Positions 18,185-28,676 of a stretch of 64,000 nt of DNA are shown here, piece after piece. A program made the position numbers and the translations under genes. Each line of letters starts with the position of its first letter. The first letter of the stretch is position 1. The DNA lies in the NCBI RefSeq assembly GCF_016587355.1, contig NZ_BNJF01000007.1, positions 124,001 to 188,000 on the forward strand. The letters run 5' to 3'. The notes beneath the pieces were generated by a model that searched no databases, was not told where the DNA came from, and was given only the letters and a program-made list of their open reading frames with translations. The stretch comes from Ktedonospora formicarum (GTDB lineage Bacteria; Chloroflexota; Ktedonobacteria; Ktedonobacterales; Ktedonobacteraceae).

Positions 18185-20449
18185 ATGGGATACGATGGAA
18201 ATAACGTACATGCAGCGGGGGTCACCCAACCGCAAACTATTGGACGTTATCACATCCTACAACCACTTGGTGGCGGGAGCATGGCGCGAGTCTGGCTCTG
18301 CAAAGACCCACTACTACGTCGCCAAATTGTCATCAAAACGATTCAAGTATCCGCACGCAATGATCGCCTTCTCCTGGAGCGCTTCATGGTAGAAGCGCAG
18401 GCTTCGGCTGCACTGAACCATCCCCATATTGTCCCTATACACGATTACGGGCAGATTCCGCTCAACGCGCAGACAACCCTGCTCTTTCTTGTTATGCCCT
18501 ATCTCACAGGCGGCTCCCTCGCAGATCATATCGATGAACACCAACGCAAAAATATGCTGATGCCACAGCCACAAGTGCTTCACTATCTTAAGCAGGCAGC
18601 ACAGGCCATCGACTTCGCGCATAGCCAGAATATCCTCCATCGCGACGTTAAGCCTGGAAATCTACTCTTACGCTCAGATGACTGGCTTATGCTCTCTGAC
18701 TTCGGCCTGGCACGCATTCTCTCTTCTCCCAAACAGCTCACGCGCGTCGGCACAAGCATGGGAACGCCAGACTATATCGCACCCGAGCAAGTACAAGGTC
18801 GCCCTATCGCCTCCAGCGATAATTACAGCCTGGGTGTCATTGCCTACCAACTTCTGACGGGGCGACTCCCTTTCAAAGGGGAAACACCTGCTATTACGAC
18901 CATGCAACACCTTACCGATCCTGTACCAGAGCCACGTCGTTTCAATCCCTCACTCACCCATCAGGTTGAAGACGTGTTGCTTCGCGCATTATCCAAGCAA
19001 CCAGAAGAACGCTTCGCCAGCGCTGAAGCATTTATCGCGAGCCTTGAAGAGGCGACGCGCCAAAGGGACCAGCCCCGCCTGGTCGCCAGGACATTACCAA
19101 TTCCGCCGGAACCACCGCGGACCCCAATCCCGCCGCTGCCCGCACCTGCCGAACCAAATAAGGTACGGACTGAAATAGTACCACCACAGCCAGCACGTCC
19201 CTCTCGCCGTAAGTTCCTTATAGGAGGTGGCGTGGGCGCCGCCGTGCTCGCCGCCAGTGCGGGTGGCTGGTGGGCACTTACACATGCTTCAGCCCCCACC
19301 CATCTTCCCATCAAAAATCCTCCCACAGCGGTCCCAACGCCAGACGGACTGGGGCTCACCTTGAGCAAACAACATAATAGTCCCATTACCTCATTACGCT
19401 GGTCACCAGTGCGGAATACCTTTGTCACCGTAGGGAAAGATCAACAACTCTTGCTCTGGAATAACGCCTCGCTGGCGCAAACGCGCGCCCCTCAGCAACG
19501 CGTACAGTTACCTCTCAAAGATCCAGGCGCGGCACCACTCCTTGCCTGGTCACCCAATGGACAACTACTTGCCGTCAGCATACCTGACAAGCAAAGCAGT
19601 CAGTCTGCCCAGATCATATTCTATACTCAGGACTTACAACCACTTGCAGGGACCACAAATGCTGTTACGCTCAATACAGGTATGATCGATGGCTTGACCT
19701 GGTTGCAAAATAACCTGCTCCTGGTTGTAGCCAATGCCGCCGATCCTCAAAAGCAGCAATTTACCGCCTGGCTGGTTGATACCAATCAGCTCAGCGCGCC
19801 TCCCGCGATCTTTACCATTGATGCGCGCCTCGCGCTCCCGGCGGATTCCAGCACCCGACCAACCATTGTGGCCGCGACAACCCATAGCCAGCGCGTCCCT
19901 CAAGGCGCATCGCTTCTCACGGCTGCCGTTACCGGTGGGGTGCTTGTGACTTGCATTCAATACCAGAATGGCATACCTCAATGGCTGGGCAAACCAACCA
20001 GCACAGAGGATACAACTACATGGGCTCCTGGCATACAGATCTTCCCCCTTATAGGGACGAACAATAATCAGTCAACCAGTATCTTTATTTCGTATAATGG
20101 GAAGATCGCTGGATGCTACACAACCACCAACACCTCGACATTGGAGTTGTGTAGCTGGACAGAGCAGGACTCACAGAACCAGGATATTGCAACTAAATTC
20201 TTACTCACCGATCTAGCCTACAAGAACCAGCCTTCCAGTAGTGTGCTGGCAGCAGGCACCAAAGATGGGCAAATCCTCATCTGGGATTTCACCCAGAGCA
20301 CCATTCCAATCGACAATTTCGCAAACACGACGCTTAAAAACGAAGTCATTGCACTTGATTGGTCCGCCGATGGACATTGGTTAGCAGCAAGCTATAACGA
20401 CCCCAACAATAGTATTCTTCTCTGGAAGACACAAGGACGAGGTTATTGA
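18185..20449 (+). CDS. Ser/Thr protein kinase-TM-WD40 protein 2
   Basis: 754 residues, intact. Kinase domain at about 20-285 with glycine loop LGGGSMARVW (the usual third Gly position is Ser), Lys51 in IVIK, HRDVKPGN, DFGLARIL and TPDYIAPEQ. A Pro-rich juxtamembrane linker leads to SRRKFLIGG and a TM helix at about 342-364. The outer part is a WD40-like propeller (LRWSPVRNTFVTVGKDQQLLLW, LAWSPNGQLLAV, LDWSADGHWLAASY). Signals sensed outside could set kinase activity inside, as in PASTA kinases, though direction is not known. It follows kinase 1 by 75 bases and precedes kinase 3 by 4 bases. Confidence 0.93.
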   Translation: MGYDGNNVHAAGVTQPQTIGRYHILQPLGGGSMARVWLCKDPLLRRQIVIKTIQVSARNDRLLLERFMVEAQASAALNHPHIVPIHDYGQIPLNAQTTLLFLVMPYLTGGSLADHIDEHQRKNMLMPQPQVLHYLKQAAQAIDFAHSQNILHRDVKPGNLLLRSDDWLMLSDFGLARILSSPKQLTRVGTSMGTPDYIAPEQVQGRPIASSDNYSLGVIAYQLLTGRLPFKGETPAITTMQHLTDPVPEPRRFNPSLTHQVEDVLLRALSKQPEERFASAEAFIASLEEATRQRDQPRLVARTLPIPPEPPRTPIPPLPAPAEPNKVRTEIVPPQPARPSRRKFLIGGGVGAAVLAASAGGWWALTHASAPTHLPIKNPPTAVPTPDGLGLTLSKQHNSPITSLRWSPVRNTFVTVGKDQQLLLWNNASLAQTRAPQQRVQLPLKDPGAAPLLAWSPNGQLLAVSIPDKQSSQSAQIIFYTQDLQPLAGTTNAVTLNTGMIDGLTWLQNNLLLVVANAADPQKQQFTAWLVDTNQLSAPPAIFTIDARLALPADSSTRPTIVAATTHSQRVPQGASLLTAAVTGGVLVTCIQYQNGIPQWLGKPTSTEDTTTWAPGIQIFPLIGTNNNQSTSIFISYNGKIAGCYTTTNTSTLELCSWTEQDSQNQDIATKFLLTDLAYKNQPSSSVLAAGTKDGQILIWDFTQSTIPIDNFANTTLKNEVIALDWSADGHWLAASYNDPNNSILLWKTQGRGY

Positions 20450-20453
20450 CGAC

Positions 20454-22866
20454 ATGGTTATGAATCAAGCTATCGACTGGCAGGGGAAAATGCTTGGTCG
20501 CTACCGCATGATAAAACGCCTTGGACGCGGGGGCATGGGACAGATCTGGCAAGCTGAAGATAGCGATCTGCGCCGCCTGGTAGCAATCAAAGTGCTCCCT
20601 TCCACCCTGACAAGCGACGCCAATTTCCTGAAGGCCTTCGCCTACGAGGCGCGCACCGCCGCTGCCCTGGATCACCCCCATATTCTCGCGATTCATGCCT
20701 ATGGCGAACAACGTATAGCAGATGATGAGGTTGTGACCTACCTGGTCATGCCTCATCTCGAAGGCGGCACTCTACGCGATCTGATGAAGAGAGAGCACTA
20801 TCTCACTCGCGATATGGCAATGAATTATCTACGGCAAGCAGCCGAGGCTATCGATTATGCCCATAGTCATCAGGTTCTTCATCGCGACATCAAGCCCGCT
20901 AATATGCTTGTTCAAGGCGACTGGCTCTATCTGTCGGACTTCGGTATCGCCAAACTTCTGACTAGTGCCACATATCGTAGTAAGACCTATGCAGGCAGTG
21001 GCACCCCCGAATATATGGCCCCGAACAAATTCAGGGACAGGCCGTCGCGGCAAGTGATCGCTATAGCCTGGCTGTCACAGCCTATCAGATTTTTACGGGC
21101 ACAGTTCCCTTCAGAGGTGATTCACCCTACGATATTATGATTCAGCACCTCATGGAAGAGCCACTGCCACCACGCGAGATCAATCCCGCCCTTCCACCAG
21201 CGGTCGAGTCTATTATTCTACGTGGGATGTCAAAACAGGCAGAGGAGCGCGCTCCAAGCTGTATGGCGTTCATAGATGCTCTCGACACAGCCTGGAAAAA
21301 CTCACGCGTCACACTTACCAACGCCCACGACCCCGAATCGACACAGGTTGCCCCTTGGAGCAATGCGCAGGCAGACTATCTGCCTACGCAACTTACATCA
21401 CGCCCCACGCCTACCAACGGTAGTGGGCAAACTCAAGGGCAGACACCGGCAACCCCTCCTTCAGCCCCACTCAACACCCAGGTCCCCCACCGCAATCTAC
21501 GCCCATGTCCTCAGGGGTTAATCACGCGGAGCAGCCTCGACCCATGTCCGCCTACGCGCCAACACCCCTTCCCCATCAGGAACGACGTTCGGGATTGAGT
21601 CGGCGCAACATCCTTATAGGCGGAGGTGCTGCCATATTTCTGGTAGCAGCAGGCAGCGCCACATGGGCCGCGTGGGATCTTTGGTCGCATTCAGCCACGC
21701 CCAACTCAGAACCCAATATCCAGCCCGGCCCCAAAGCCTTTATCTCTGGCGTTCCCACCCTGCGCCTCTCGGGACACAAGGACATTGTCAGGTATACACG
21801 CTGGTCGCCCGATGGCAAACAATTAGCCACTGCTGGCGACGATCATGCCCTGATGGCATGGGATATAGCGGCTTCTCTAAAAAACAGCTCGAAATCGCTC
21901 ATTACCATCAAGCAATCGCAGCAGCGCTGGCGGCTCAACGATGCCATCAACTATTACCAGATAAGCTGGACCTCAAACGGGAAGAAGCTCATGGCCCTCA
22001 CCAAAAGCGCTGAAACACGCAATGTTATCTACCAATTTGATCTTGCGTCCAAATCGCCCGATCCCACAATCTATCACAACAGCAGCATCCTGGATAGCGA
22101 TTTTAGCGCGCCTATCTATTGGAAAATCTCTTGCGCACCCAAAGGCAATCGCTTTGTCACATCGGTACTCAGTAGCGAAAGCATGGTTCTGTGGGATTTA
22201 AGTGACACCCAGCGGCCTATCAAGACATTTAATACATCTGGACAATCCGCGAGCCTCACCGCAACCATCCTGGCAATGGACTGGACACCCGATGGGAAGC
22301 GCCTCGCGGCACTCAATAGCCATCAGCAGGTTCTCATTTTTGATGACACGGGTAAGCTTATTCAGACCCTTGATCTTAGTGATCGCCTGGGCCAGATTAA
22401 ACCCGGAGCCCAGGACCTTTTACAAGAGCGTTTCGCGCTAGAGTGGTGTCCCAATAATTCAAATCTACTCGCAGTCTCTAACGTTGATGTTATTGATATC
22501 TGGGACATTCAACAAAAGCGGCAACTGCGCCGTCTGGAAACAGATGACCCTAGCGCCCATCAGAGCAACGAGACAGACAAGACATCCCCTTTCCCCTGGT
22601 ATCCCCAGGTTTGTGGCCTTACCTGGTCACCCAACGGACGCTTTATCGCGGCTAGCTTTAGTCGTAGTACCTTAATTCACGTCTGGGATCTGCAAAACCC
22701 ATCTCCAGCCAAATCAAAATATGGAAACGAACTACAGACAACGTTGTTCGGCAATCCTGGTCACGCAAATACCATTCTCGATATCGCCTGGCAGCCAGGA
22801 GAGGGGCGGTATATTGCGACAGCCTCTATGGACAACAGCGTTATCATTTGGCGAGTAGAGGCTTAA
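20454..22866 (+). CDS. Ser/Thr protein kinase-TM-WD40 protein 3, two frameshifts
   Basis: About 804 residues when repaired. Kinase features: LGRGGMGQIW, Lys46 in VAIK, HRDIKPAN, DFGIAKLL. The first break falls at the APE motif: EYMAP is followed out of frame, whereas one more C in the run 21019-21022 gives APEQIQGQAVAASDRYSLAV and the rest of the C-lobe. The second break is in the Pro-rich linker, where one more C in the run 21484-21488 joins Q-V-P-P-P to QSTPMSSG. Then come RRNILIGGG, a TM helix (about 386-408) and WD40-like repeats (LSGHKDIVRYTRWSPDGKQL). The start at 20454 lies 4 bases after kinase 2, so translation is probably coupled. Confidence 0.88.
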
Positions 22867-22982
22867 GAGCAACAGACATTGCAGACAAGCAATAAAATGA
22901 GAGATATCGGAGATAGCACCGAAATACTATGATTATACGGCCTCTTCTGGAAGCCGAGATTAACGATAAAGGAGACTCTACT

Positions 22983-23927
22983 ATGCGGGTTGTCTCTCTT
23001 TTGGCTAGTGCCACCGAGATAATCGCTGAATTAGATTGCCTGGATCAACTTGTAGGACGCTCTCATGAGTGCGATTACCCAACCCAGGTTCGGCAGTTGC
23101 CCCTGGTTAGCCATGCCGTCATTGATACCCAAACGAGTAGCGAACAGATTGACGCTCAGGTAAAGCAGCATGCGCAGGCACGCAATAATAATGCACTGAA
23201 CGCGCTCAGCATTTACACTATCGATACCTATCAACTCCAACTGCTCCAACCTGATATCATATTTACACAGACCCAATGTGAAGTCTGTGCCGTCAGCGAG
23301 CAAGATGTTGCCATTGCGCTTGAACAAACCATTGGGCTCTCCCCGCGTATCGTCTCTCTGGCTCCCTACCGATTGCAAGATGTCTGGGAAGACGTCTTCA
23401 GGGTAGGGCGGGCTCTTGAGAAGCTTCCTCAGGCCCAGGAGCTTGTACAACGCTACCAGCAACGCTTACAACAACTGCAAGAGCAAACCACAGTCCTTGC
23501 AATACAGCAGAACAAGCCCCGCGTACTTATTCTAGAATGGCTTGATCCGCTCATGGGTGCTGGGAACTGGACACCTGAACTCATCACCTACGCGGGTGGA
23601 GAAAATATCTATGGCGAGAATGGGGAACGCTCTCCCTGGCTCACCTGGGAGCAGTTAGCAGAGCTTAATCCTGATTTTCTGCTCCTCGCGCCCTGTGGCT
23701 TCTCACTTGAGCGAACTCTTCAGGATATTCCCATCTTAACGAAACATCCACACTGGTCTGCGTTGAAAGCAGTACGCAATGGGCACGTCTATGCTATTGA
23801 TGGCAATTATTATCTCAATCGCTCAGGCCCCCGGCTGGTTGAATCCGCCGAGATCATAGCCCATATTCTCTGGGGTGAGCGCCTCTCCATTACCACTACG
23901 GGCTGGCAACCCATCGTCACTTCCTAA
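22983..23927 (+). CDS. BtuF-like substrate-binding domain protein without signal peptide
   Basis: 314 residues from ATG 22983, which has a perfect AAAGGAG site; an upstream in-frame ATG at 22929 has none. The fold is that of periplasmic binding proteins of the cobalamin/Fe-siderophore group: RVVSLLASATEIIAELDCLDQLVGRSHECDYP at the start, the long linking helix (AQELVQRYQQRLQQLQ) and TPELITYAGGENIYGENGERSPWLTWEQLAELNPDFLLLAPCG. It lacks a signal peptide or lipobox, so it is probably cytoplasmic, as in the cobalamin-binding-protein-like group found alone in many genomes. No ABC permease is nearby. Ligand unknown. Confidence 0.75.
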   Translation: MRVVSLLASATEIIAELDCLDQLVGRSHECDYPTQVRQLPLVSHAVIDTQTSSEQIDAQVKQHAQARNNNALNALSIYTIDTYQLQLLQPDIIFTQTQCEVCAVSEQDVAIALEQTIGLSPRIVSLAPYRLQDVWEDVFRVGRALEKLPQAQELVQRYQQRLQQLQEQTTVLAIQQNKPRVLILEWLDPLMGAGNWTPELITYAGGENIYGENGERSPWLTWEQLAELNPDFLLLAPCGFSLERTLQDIPILTKHPHWSALKAVRNGHVYAIDGNYYLNRSGPRLVESAEIIAHILWGERLSITTTGWQPIVTS

Positions 23928-24003
23928 AGCTAGCCACAGGCGCATATCTCAAAATCAAATTAACTCTTGTGCCCCAAACTGGAAGCACCTGCGTTATTGC
24001 AAA

Positions 24004-24054
24004 CAAAAAAGAGAAAGGCCATCGCCCATGCAGACGAGACATTTCTCTTTTTTG
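24004..24054. terminator. Bidirectional terminator
   Basis: CAAAAAAGAGAAA (24004-24016) and TTTCTCTTTTTTG (24042-24054) are perfect inverted repeats between convergent genes, giving a T run on either strand. The stem is A/T-rich with a long loop. Confidence 0.6.
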
Positions 24055-24071
24055 TATCGGTGTACTTCGCT

Positions 24072-24323
24072 TTACGCGCGGGTAGAAGTCGGGCGCGCAG
24101 CCCAGAACATTAAACCCACGAAAACGAAGAAGAGAACGATGAATAATGACATGATCGAGTTCACAATCGTGTCGATTGAGAACTGGAAAATCACCGCGAA
24201 GGTGAGAAAAACGATCATGAGCAGGCCCAAAATAGGGAGGAAGTACAGCCAGTTCAAGCGCTTACCAGCATCAGGAAGCGCCTTTTTACCACTATATTCC
24301 AGGTCTGTATCGAGTTGCTCCAT
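24072..24323 (-). CDS. Small membrane protein, two TM helices
   Basis: 83 residues from ATG 24323 (AAAGGAAGG site). Residues 1-25 are charged; two hydrophobic segments follow (LYFLPILGLLMIVFLTFAVIF and IMSLFIVLFFVFVGLMFWAA) and the tail is short. I do not recognise the family. Confidence 0.6.
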   Translation of the reverse strand: MEQLDTDLEYSGKKALPDAGKRLNWLYFLPILGLLMIVFLTFAVIFQFSIDTIVNSIMSLFIVLFFVFVGLMFWAARPTSTRA

Positions 24324-24687
24324 GCACAACCTTCCTTTGGTTAGGATAGCTCGCCTCGTGACATACCATAGCTACCTACAATATGCCTCGCGATGATAGA
24401 CACTCATCAGGCCAGGGAGGCGTGCCTGGCTTATCAAGCCATCCTACCTGATCACTTCTGGCAAGACAGCCTGGCGTTTTCGATCCTATTATAGTCCTAA
24501 CCAATCACACGTGCAACTGCTCTTCCCTCCACCCGGCAGATACCTCAAACATTTCAAGAAGTATCCTACCCAAAAAATTTACGTCCTCCATAACTCAGCC
24601 TATCCATGCGCATATGTGCATGGCATAAGCCATCCTTGCCGCCCATATGGGCGTCACGACATGGTTATTGATTGCTATAAGCACAAC
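24324..24687. other. Intergenic gap, no gene seen
   Basis: About 364 bases with frequent stops in all frames and no convincing ribosome site, repeat or promoter. Confidence 0.5.
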
Positions 24688-24708
24688 AAAAAACGGCCCT
24701 ATTGGCCG
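24688..24708 (-). terminator. Terminator overlapping the stop of the 24.7-kb gene
   Basis: On the minus strand CGGCC-AATAG-GGCCG (24708-24694) is followed by six T residues. The stop codon TAG lies in the loop. Confidence 0.7.
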
Positions 24709-24920
24709 ATTGTGCATATAGTTGGGGAAACGTAATTATTGGGATCGGGAATCGAGGCAAGCAGGCGGGCAAAAGAAGGTGGCAATTCACGTTTCGCGAG
24801 GTAGCGACGCAGTTCAAGCGCGTTAATCTGATACTCCGCACCTTCAATACAGGCAGCAGTTATACCGCCATCAGAAATCGCAACACAGACATCAGCGATA
24901 GTCGGGATCTGGTCAGACAC
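24699..24920 (-). CDS. Small hypothetical protein
   Basis: 73 residues starting at GTG 24920, with GGGAGG 8 bases before it, and ending in its own terminator hairpin, so it looks like a real single-gene unit. Sequence: acidic N-terminal half with ISDGGITAACIEGAEYQINALELRRYL and a Pro-rich end. No family recognised. Confidence 0.5.
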   Translation of the reverse strand: MSDQIPTIADVCVAISDGGITAACIEGAEYQINALELRRYLAKRELPPSFARLLASIPDPNNYVSPTICTIGQ

Positions 24921-25199
24921 GAGACACCTCCCTACAGTAACTTGAATGCTTGACCCTTTGGATAGTCATGCAATCGTCTCGCTTAGAATACGGATCAGAC
25001 GACAGCGGAGTTTCAACTCCTCCTAATAATATCATACCACAACGATTACCCATATGCCCAGCCATAACCACGTCACCATAAAATAGCAGCATGGCTCACC
25101 CACCTTACTGGGAAGAGTGGCGGGACCACCTTTGCGGGGCCATTGTGGACGGGACAGCCAACAACCCCGCTTCATAGGCCCCTTTAGAAGATCGAATTA

Positions 25200-25787
25200 T
25201 TACGCATCGTCACCTTCGTCGGATTTGTTTGGATCGTCTATCACCGCCTCATCATCAAGGAGTCCGGGCATGGGGTCAATATACATGACCTTGCGCACCA
25301 AATCGATCTGTTTGATAATCTCTTTGATTGCTGGTATCATCACCTGCGTACGCTCAGGTGTCCGCAAGATATACACATCATTCCCGCCAGTGGGCATGAT
25401 ATCGATAATCTCTCCAACTTCACGATTGCCCAGGGTAAATACCTGGAGGCCCAGAATATCATGCTGATAATATAAATCTGGCGGCAATTGCGCTAACTGG
25501 CTTTCAGAGATACACAGATCCTGATGGCGTAAGGCCTCAGCATCGTTCGCGCTATTGATCCCCTTGAATTTCAGGATGAACATGTCCCCCTTATAGGGTC
25601 GCACACTCTCAATGACATAGCATTCGTAGTGCTGATCAGCACTACCGATGTATATCGAATCCAGAGAGGCGAAACGGTCGGGGATATCTGTCAGCGACAG
25701 CACTTTGACTTCGCCACGTATACCAAAAAGGGCCACTATTTTGCCGATAGTAGCCCATTCAGTCTTATTTTGCCTTGGCATGAGCAT
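25200..25787 (-). CDS. rimM: 16S rRNA processing protein RimM
   Basis: 195 residues. RimM helps mature the 30S head and binds ribosomal protein S19. The N-terminal RimM barrel begins WATIGKIVALFGIRGEVKVLSLTDIPDRF and the C-terminal PRC-barrel part is DILGLQVFTLGNREVGEIIDIMPTGGNDVYIL...MIPAIKEIIKQIDLVRKVMYIDPMPGLLD. It has an acidic tail. It follows rpsP and khpA on the same strand, the usual ribosome-maturation cluster, but trmD and rplS are missing downstream. ATG 25787 has only a weak GAGAG site. Confidence 0.93.
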   Translation of the reverse strand: MLMPRQNKTEWATIGKIVALFGIRGEVKVLSLTDIPDRFASLDSIYIGSADQHYECYVIESVRPYKGDMFILKFKGINSANDAEALRHQDLCISESQLAQLPPDLYYQHDILGLQVFTLGNREVGEIIDIMPTGGNDVYILRTPERTQVMIPAIKEIIKQIDLVRKVMYIDPMPGLLDDEAVIDDPNKSDEGDDA

Positions 25788-26116
25788 TGCTCTCTGCGGA
25801 CTGACTCTCAGTCACACCTCTATCCAACTGTCACAGTATCTTAAAATGACGATCGATATGCCTATCAGTCATCCGTTCAGACGGCCAGCTATCCAGGGAA
25901 ACTGCCGCTCCCACATACCTCGCTCCGTATGCAAAGGGTTGGAACCACTTGAAGGGCAAGTCTCAGCCTCGCCGCAAAGCATCGCCATTCCGGAGATGCT
26001 CACGAACGGCATGAGCGATTGTGCTCTATGGAAACCTGAGCGCCGCTAGTAGCGCTACTGTGCTTCGTATACAAGCCGTATGGGCAACGGGCGGCGCCCC
26101 TCGCTCGCATTTGATC
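25788..26116. other. Gap inside the rpsP-khpA-rimM cluster
   Basis: A 329-base spacer between khpA and rimM, unusually long for this operon. I see no gene, hairpin or promoter I can defend. Confidence 0.4.
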
Positions 26117-26347
26117 TTAGAGGATCTCTAGCGAGGTATGCCGTCCCTCACGCGTGCCACCGGCACGCAACAGCGTGCGCATAGCTTTTGCGACACGGCC
26201 CTGGCGTCCAATCACCTTACCAAAGTCGTCTTGCGCGACATGCAGTTCCAGAACCAGCGCATTACGGTCATTGCGCACTTCATTTACTTCCACTGCGGAA
26301 GGATCATCGACCAGCGACTGAGCAATGTACTCAATCAGTTTTTGCAT
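26117..26347 (-). CDS. khpA: KH-domain RNA-binding protein KhpA
   Basis: 76 residues from ATG 26347 (AGAGGTG upstream). A single type II KH domain: MQKLIEYIAQSLVDDPSAVEV, then VGR-loop equivalent DFGKVIGRQGRVAKAMRTLLRA with the GxxG signature (GRQG). KhpA pairs with KhpB/Jag in Gram-positive bacteria and binds many RNAs. Lies just after rpsP, as is usual. Confidence 0.92.
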   Translation of the reverse strand: MQKLIEYIAQSLVDDPSAVEVNEVRNDRNALVLELHVAQDDFGKVIGRQGRVAKAMRTLLRAGGTREGRHTSLEIL

Positions 26348-26426
26348 ACACTCACCTCTGCTCACCCGCTAGGCGGTATCGCAAGGAATACCGTACCCGA
26401 ACTGATTACTCAGAATAACGTATCGT

Positions 26427-26717
26427 CTAGGCGTTTGAGGAGCCCTTGGCGGCAGCCTTCTCAGCCTCGAAGCGACCCAGAATACCGGCGCGCTTCAGGA
26501 GAGACTCAACAGACTCGGTAGGCTGAGCACCATTCTTCAACCAGCTCAGCGCCTTCTCTTCATTAATATTGATTGCGGACGGCTCAACGCGGGGGTTGTA
26601 CCAGCCGATGTTCTCAATGATACGACCATCGCGGGGTGAGCGCGCGTCGGCAACAACAACACGATAGCTTGGGGCCTTCTTCATGCCCGTTCGTTTGAGA
26701 CGGATTTTCACACTCAT
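26427..26717 (-). CDS. rpsP: 30S ribosomal protein S16
   Basis: 96 residues. SVKIRLKRTGMKKAPSYRVVVADARSPRDGRIIENIGWYNPR is the S16 signature. First gene of the rpsP-khpA-rimM cluster. The C-terminal AEKAAAKGSSNA tail is a lineage extension. Confidence 0.97.
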   Translation of the reverse strand: MSVKIRLKRTGMKKAPSYRVVVADARSPRDGRIIENIGWYNPRVEPSAININEEKALSWLKNGAQPTESVESLLKRAGILGRFEAEKAAAKGSSNA

Positions 26718-26884
26718 GCTTTTAAAACTCTTACCTCTCCCCCACTAAAGGGGCTGTATTTTCTACCAACCTGCGCCGCGTTCTCCAGTCGGCGCGTAAC
26801 AACACGACAACATTAGCACCCTGTAGTGCCCCCTGAACTTCGGCCCAACTAGGATAGCATGCGACACTTGAATTGTCAACGCTC

Positions 26885-28333
26885 CTACACTCTATCCTCA
26901 CCTACTGAATGCAGCTTCACAAAGTTAGTCCTTGCGCGGCTTGCGACGGGCAAACCTCCCATAAAGACAACATGCTCGCCACACGCGATCAGGCTCTCCT
27001 CTTGCAGGTGCGCATCCACATCAGCGATAACCTTCTCCGTTGTCCCTTCCATCGGGATATGATACGGCCAGATGCCCCACCATAGAGCCAGACGGCGATA
27101 GACCTGCTCCGAAGGGGTATAGGCTAGAATCGGTGTGCGGGGACGATCTTTCGAGATCAGATGCGCCGAGCTCCCGGTACGCGTGAAAACAACTATCGCT
27201 TTTACGCTTGCTTGCTCACTAAGCGCTCGCGCGGCATGGCTCACCGCACGCTCCTGGGTGAGCGCGTGTCGCGACGACTGCTGACCATTCACACGATAGC
27301 CTGCTTCGGTCTCAAGTGCGATCCTGACCATCATCTCGACCGCATCAATGGGATAATTGCCGGATGCCGTCTCAGCGCTCAACATAATAGCATCCGTTCC
27401 ATCCAGGATAGCGTTAGCAACGTCGCTGGCCTCCGCACGTGTCGGACGCGGATTGTTGACCATAGATTCTAGCATCTGGGTTGCTGTAATGACTGGGAGG
27501 CAGAGTTCATTACATTTGGCGATAATGCGCTTCTGAATCAACGGCACTTTCTCAGGAGCCATCTCAACCCCTAGATCGCCGCGCGCGACCATGACTCCAT
27601 CGGTCTCATTCAATATTTCATCAAGGCGCTCAATCGCCTCTGGCTTCTCTAGCTTCGCAATGATGGGAATGGGTTTGCAGTCCTTGTTGGCTCCCTGACA
27701 CTCCTGCAACTGGCGAATATAAGCCTTGGCTTCGGTAATGTCTTCTGGCTTACGCACAAAGCTGAGCGCGACATAGTCCACCCCCTGCTCAATTCCGAAA
27801 CGCAGATCTTCACGATCTTTCTCGGAGAGTGAGGGAACGCTCACCTCAACCTCGGGCAGGTTGATCCCCTTGTGCTCTTTCAACAGACCACCATGCACAA
27901 TCAGGCATTCGACATCGGTCTCATTCTTGTCGAGTACCCGCAGTTCAAGCAAGCCATCATCAAGCAAAATACGATCACCCACCTTGACATCGCTGGGCAA
28001 CTGCTTATACGTTGTTGATACACGTTCAACAGTTCCTTCAATTGGACGTGTCGTCAACGTAATGGTGGAACCATTAACGAGCATGACGGGGCGATGCTCA
28101 TGGAGTCTGCCTGTGCGGATCTTGGGGCCTTGCAAATCCTGGAGTATCGCAATTGGGTAACGCAAACGCTTGGAAATAGCGCGAATGCTCTCTATAACCT
28201 GCGCATGCTCCTCATGCGTTCCATGCGAGAAGTTCAAGCGTGCCACATTCATTCCAGCACGCATCAAGCGCTCTAGCTGCTCTTCACTACGCGTCGCAGG
28301 TCCAATAGTACACACGATTTTTGTCCGTCTCAT
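26885..28333 (-). CDS. pyk: Pyruvate kinase
   Basis: 482 residues, full length. Converts phosphoenolpyruvate and ADP to pyruvate and ATP, last step of glycolysis. RTKIVCTIGPAT, ARLNFSHG, PIIAKLEKPEAIERLDEIL (catalytic Lys), VMVARGDLGVE (metal-binding Glu/Asp region) and ATQMLESM are all present. There is no extra C-terminal phosphohistidine domain. The gene starts right beside an array of short palindromic repeats that occupies its upstream region. Confidence 0.97.
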   Translation of the reverse strand: MRRTKIVCTIGPATRSEEQLERLMRAGMNVARLNFSHGTHEEHAQVIESIRAISKRLRYPIAILQDLQGPKIRTGRLHEHRPVMLVNGSTITLTTRPIEGTVERVSTTYKQLPSDVKVGDRILLDDGLLELRVLDKNETDVECLIVHGGLLKEHKGINLPEVEVSVPSLSEKDREDLRFGIEQGVDYVALSFVRKPEDITEAKAYIRQLQECQGANKDCKPIPIIAKLEKPEAIERLDEILNETDGVMVARGDLGVEMAPEKVPLIQKRIIAKCNELCLPVITATQMLESMVNNPRPTRAEASDVANAILDGTDAIMLSAETASGNYPIDAVEMMVRIALETEAGYRVNGQQSSRHALTQERAVSHAARALSEQASVKAIVVFTRTGSSAHLISKDRPRTPILAYTPSEQVYRRLALWWGIWPYHIPMEGTTEKVIADVDAHLQEESLIACGEHVVFMGGLPVASRARTNFVKLHSVGEDRV

Positions 28334-28348
28334 ACTATCCTCTTACTC

Positions 28349-28429
28349 CTTATTCGAAAACCTAAGCGCGACAGCGCTAGCCGCGACAGCGGCGCCGTGC
28401 CCTCGTATGAGGGTTGGTTTTCGCATAAG
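28349..28429. repeat. Interspersed palindromic element, copy 1 (81 bp)
   Basis: Begins CTTATTCGAAAACC and ends GGTTTTCGCATAAG, so the ends are 14-bp inverted repeats with one mismatch. The interior is rich in GCGCGACAGCGC and CCGCGACAGCGG blocks that can pair. It starts 15 bases before the pyk start codon. Confidence 0.75.
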
Positions 28430-28438
28430 ATCTTACTC

Positions 28439-28517
28439 CTTATTCGAAAACCTGAGCGCTTCAGCGTTCGCCATGGCTCACATAGGGTCACGATAGTGAC
28501 AGTGGTTTTCGTTTAAG
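28439..28517. repeat. Interspersed palindromic element, copy 2 (79 bp)
   Basis: Same ends as copy 1 (CTTATTCGAAAACC ... GGTTTTCGTTTAAG), 9 bases away from it and in the same orientation; the 5' flank GATCTTACTC is also shared. Confidence 0.75.
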
Positions 28518-28676
28518 ACCTTCGCTCACTGGTTTTCTAACACGACTTTTCTGCGCGCACTCCACTCGCAGATACGCTCTTAACACACACATTGTGCGTC
28601 GTCGCACATAACCTTCATCGCTGAACGGACCAATCTCTATTCTGAAGCAATCAGGCGCTTTTCTCTCGTAACTGCC

